Position numbers and translations under genes: made by a program
Notes under the pieces: generated by a model
The model's database searches: none
Seen by the model: only the letters and a program-made list of their open reading frames with translations
What the model was told of the DNA's origin: nothing
Source: Ehretia macrophylla
Taxonomy: Eukaryota; Streptophyta; Magnoliopsida; Boraginales; Ehretiaceae
Direction of reading: 5' to 3'
DNA: 64,000 nt
Assembly (NCBI GenBank): GCA_037974665.1
Contig: CM075782.1
Location: 46,857,351-46,921,350, forward strand
Shown: one piece after another, positions 60,298 through 64,000 of the stretch
Layout: every line of letters starts with the position of its first letter
Numbering within the stretch: position 1 is the first letter of the stretch

Positions 60298-63200
60298 TTT
60301 TCTTTTTAATTTTGTTTTTGTTTTTGTTTTGTTTTTAGATGATTCATTCAGTGAATACACACATACAGACAGACACACAGTTGTGAATGTGTGTGTGTGT
60401 GTATGTGAAATGTATACACTATACGGTGGTATTTTTGTATATGTAAAGTGAGATCCTCTGAGTAGTAGCAGTTGTTTACTGTTTCATCCGTGTTTGATTA
60501 TCGTGATGGTTTAAAGTCTTCTTTTGAAATTTATGATGTTATTAGGGTGCGGAGTTGATGGGAAAATATGGAATCAGTGTTCCGAAAGGTGTTGCAGTGT
60601 CGTCTTTGGAAGAAGTGAAAAAGGCGATTCAGGAGGTGTTCCCAAGGGAAAATGAGGTAATTTGTGAGGGGATTGAGGGCATATTGGTTATATGTTTCAA
60701 TTCGGAAACATGATAGTCTTTTTTATGTCGAGAAAACTTTCTAGAGAATTTTGTGTGATAGTATTTTTAGACGCTGTCTATGAAGTTTCAAATGGAAATG
60801 AACCTTAATTTCTTTTTGGTTTTATCAATAATTGTTAGCATTGTGATTGTTCTTATATGTGTGAACCAGCTAAAACGAAGGAACGTAAACGGGTCATGCT
60901 GATTTTATGAGTGCAGATTGTGGTCAAATCTCAAATCCTTGCTGGTGGGCGGGGCTTGGGAACATTCAAAAGTGGCCTCCAAGGTGGTGTTCATATTGTT
61001 AAAGCTGACAAGGTTGAAAATATTGCTGGTATTGCAGATTATCTTGTATGCTTCAAATTGTTTATTGTATCTTGATTCTTTTGTCACTGATGAGGGACTT
61101 GTTCAAATCATTTTTACATTCGTATAGGAGCTTCAGGAGTTGATTTGAATAGCCATCTACTTCTCATAGATCGTGAGGAAGAATCTCCATTGACTGGCTT
61201 CCATGATTGATCATCCTTTTCTTTCACATGTATTTGGGATAGTGGGGTGGGTATGTGTTTAAATGTTTTAAGTGAAATTCACATGTCCATGATCATGATT
61301 AAATTCCTTTAAGAATGCCTTGATCCAGTTGATGTGCTATCACTACATTCTTTGTTAGTGTATATTGAGGTTAGGAGTTATCAGAATGCCATTTGTTTGT
61401 GCCTTGTGCTTGCTATGTTTGAGGGACTTGCTTTTGAGTTGACAGTATGTTGCATATGGTCTTAATCAGTCTCTACTGGGCCATGTCTATGTCTCCATGT
61501 TGCTCTGCATTCTGATGGTTTGAACCTTTACTTTCAGGAAAGATGCTTGGGCAGATACTTGTCACAAAACAAACCGGCCCCCAGGGAAAAATTGTCAGCA
61601 AGGTTTGATACTTGGTTTTTACTTTCATGACCTATTTTAAGCTTGCAATCTTCATAATCTTCAGATTTAAATTGATTGATAGAGAGCAACTCTCACTTTT
61701 AATGGAAATTAACAATAAGGGCTTAAGTTATCAACATTATGTCTGAGACTAGATGTTAAAGTAACTTCGTTTTCCAACAATTTTTTCCATTTGTGTTTTG
61801 GATGTTCAAAATAGAGGAGATTTTTGCTGACAAGTGTGTGGTTTTGCAATGTCAACTTCCTCAACTTAGAAGCTTTATATTCTCCTTCTGGATATAAGCC
61901 CCAATATTGTATTATTGAAAAAGTGGTTAAGTGAAAATAACTTGATTCAGCAATTATTCATTTGATGAACTTGGAATTTTTTTTCTTCACCATTATAACT
62001 GATACTTTGAGATACTTAAAGTACTTTTTGATGTTTCTAACCTATATACTGTAATCAATATATAATACATGTTTCTGACACTTGGTGTGGGGGATGTTAG
62101 AGGTCTGGAATCTTAGAGGCTCAAAGCCCTTCTTCCCCTGCTGTTTGCTTACTCTATAATATCTAAAGTTTGAAAACCACAGTGCATAATCTTTTAATTG
62201 ATCACAAGAAAATGATTAAGGTGATTTACTGCTGGAAATAATGGGTTAGCTAGCAATTATATGAATTCTTAAGGAAATCTATTCAGTGTTAAACATGTGT
62301 GGAAATTTTAGTAGATAAACCGAAAATCAATCAGATTGAAATTCAAGTAGGATACAGCTCAGATTGATTATGATACATTTGCATGTGAATGTTCATAAAC
62401 ATTGTAAATCATCATTCTTCCTTATAAACAAATACAGGTAGATTTATGTCTTGCCTGAAGCCGAGTCTTAAATTGTGCATATTGGCTACCCTGATTTATT
62501 GAAAAGTTATTTTGGACAAGAAATTGATAAATGGGCAATTTATATTCTGGTGCATGTGACACTGTTAGAGTCACTAACGTCCATGCTACATCTGCCCTTT
62601 AATACCAGTACTTGGGTGATAGGAAACAAATTCACATGATGGAAACCATTTATATTCACATTTAGTTACCTAAAATGGGCTGAGGCCATCTGTCAATATT
62701 TGTTAACAATAGCTAGCAGATTGGTACGTGAGCTCAAAAAATCAATTCTTTTCTTTATCTTTTGAATTCTGTGCTATATTCTTCATTTAAAGAATTTTCA
62801 TTTTGATGGTTGACAAGTATAGTTACTTCACAGTCATGACTTAGTTTTGCATTTGATTGCAGGTTTATTTGTGTGAAAAGCTGTCACTAGTCAATGAGAT
62901 GTATTTTTCCATCATTCTTGATTGTAAAACTGCCGGTCCTGTAAGTTTTTATCATACGAGACTATTCTTATTTGCCTATTGGGACCCCCTTTGCCCACTT
63001 TTCAGCTTACGAGGGGGTGCTTGCTTACATTTTTCTTTTTCCTTTTTTTGTATTCCTTTGCAGTAACATTGTGGAAGTTATTACAAGACATGGCTAGTAA
63101 CTTTATAAGTTGAAATTCACGGCTAATATGTATAATTTAATTGCTTTCTGCAGCTTATTATTGCCTGTTGAAAGGGTGGAACCAGTATTGAAGACCTCGC

Positions 63201-64000
63201 GGAGAAATTCCCTGACGTGATTATAAAGGTTGCTTTAGAATAATAGCATTTAATGATGCAATAAAAATCTCGCCACGGTTGCATTCTGTTTTGTACTAAT
63301 AAGAACTTATAATTTTAATGCTTTCTCAGGTACCCATAGATGTTTTCAAAGGAATAACTGATGAGGATGCTGCCAAGGTTGTTGATGGTTTGGCTTCCAA
63401 GGTGGCTGACAGAAATGCTTCAATTGAACAAGTGAAGAAGTTATATAAACTTTTCTGTGAATGTGACTGTACATTATTGGAAGTAAGAGAACTTTCTGAT
63501 TTTCTTTTGACAAGCCTTTTATCTTGGAAAATGCTGCATAGGGCAAGTTTTATGCTGTTCTGATATATACTAATAGCACTTCTTTGGATAGATCAATCCC
63601 CTAGCGGAGACCTCTGATAATCAGTTGGTAGCTGCTGATGCAAAGCTCAAGTTTGACGATAATGCTGCTTGATGATTTGAGGAAAATGTAGAAAGATGGC
63701 AATGCGATAGTTTATTAAAGTAACCCCTCGGTTGCTTGAAGGAAAGCGGTATGACACTTGTTACAGCTGAAGATCTGGATGATGCAGCCGAGAAGGCAGT
63801 CAAGGCGGCCGCCAATTAATGGATCGTCCGACCTTCTTAGGCTCATTTCCCTTACTTATTTTTTCCCTTTCTCATGCTGGGATCTCCAGGTACGCCCTTG
63901 GAAGGTTTTAATTATGGTCGTCATACAATTATAGCGATTATAAAGTAGACTTATTCGTTTAACTTTTGGATCTTGATATCCAAGCTATACCAAATGCTAA

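Larger units (their letters stand above)
59582..63820 (+). pseudogene. Pseudogene of mitochondrial succinate-CoA ligase beta subunit
   Basis: The normal enzyme makes ATP from succinyl-CoA in the citric acid cycle. Exon remnants: 59582-59683 (targeting peptide with RRLNIHEYQ), 60546-60656, 60917-61028, 61538-61602, 62863-62940, 63154-63228, 63330-63482 and 63592-63672. They read [104 protein letters not shown] and INPLAETSDNQLVAADAKL. Three lesions: exon 1 ends caa/tccgct, so its GT donor is lost; a TGA (63169-63171) replaces a Lys codon in exon 6; and FDDNAA is followed by a stop and a damaged join straight to the C-terminus (SGMTLVTAEDLDDAAEKAVK, 63747-63820), so the exons for roughly the central-to-late third are deleted. 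Retained introns show it is a duplicated gene copy, not a retrocopy. Confidence 0.9.

Noticed and set aside
1-64000. tRNA, rRNA or organelle-derived DNA
   Set aside because: None was recognised while reading both strands; a covariance-model scan was not possible.

Overview
The window looks like nuclear DNA of a flowering plant, probably a eudicot. It is AT-rich. Its genes are split by short AT-rich GT-AG introns, encode plant-type proteins, and sit among plant transposable elements. No organellar, bacterial or viral block was recognised, and I cannot name the species. All exon structures were built by hand from reading frames, splice signals and remembered family motifs, without transcript or database support.

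Left part (1-23 kb). A 5'-truncated LINE with a target duplication lies near the left edge (342-1070). Then come three genes that look intact. On the minus strand is a JASON-like protein (5368-7576, 4 exons). On the plus strand is a phospholipid:sterol acyltransferase of the PSAT1 type (9822-18095, 15 exons). On the minus strand is a Rho GDP-dissociation inhibitor (19414-23024, 5 exons). The JASON-like and PSAT genes diverge across about 2.2 kb; PSAT and RhoGDI converge across about 1.3 kb.

Middle part (23-39 kb). This is mostly intergenic: a diverged tandem repeat of about 175-180 bp, two fold-back elements, a long A-rich tract and a 19-base G run. It also holds a broken NPGR-type (calmodulin-binding TPR protein) gene (29345-30953), a 396-bp Tourist-like MITE, and one apparently intact small plant-specific gene (36722-37258) with a TATA box and a pyrimidine-rich leader.

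Right part (39-64 kb). This is dominated by rearrangement and mobile DNA. A block of about 3.2-3.4 kb occurs twice in the same orientation (39257-42429 and 54850-58298). The first copy is joined directly to a long-chain alcohol oxidase gene that has lost its 3' half. Between the copies lie a decayed Ty1/copia element carrying a MITE in its integrase region, a 1.2-kb non-autonomous LTR element with a 5-bp target duplication, a possible CACTA-derived piece and an unrecognised gene fragment. The right edge holds a pseudogene of the mitochondrial succinate-CoA ligase beta subunit (59582-63820).

The genes do not form a pathway; they are ordinary neighbours on a plant chromosome. I found no convincing new multigene system. 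What stands out is how clearly several breakage and insertion events can be read: three broken genes, a recent segmental duplication, nested elements with defined target duplications, and two related MITEs whose ends and 3-bp target sites can be fixed.
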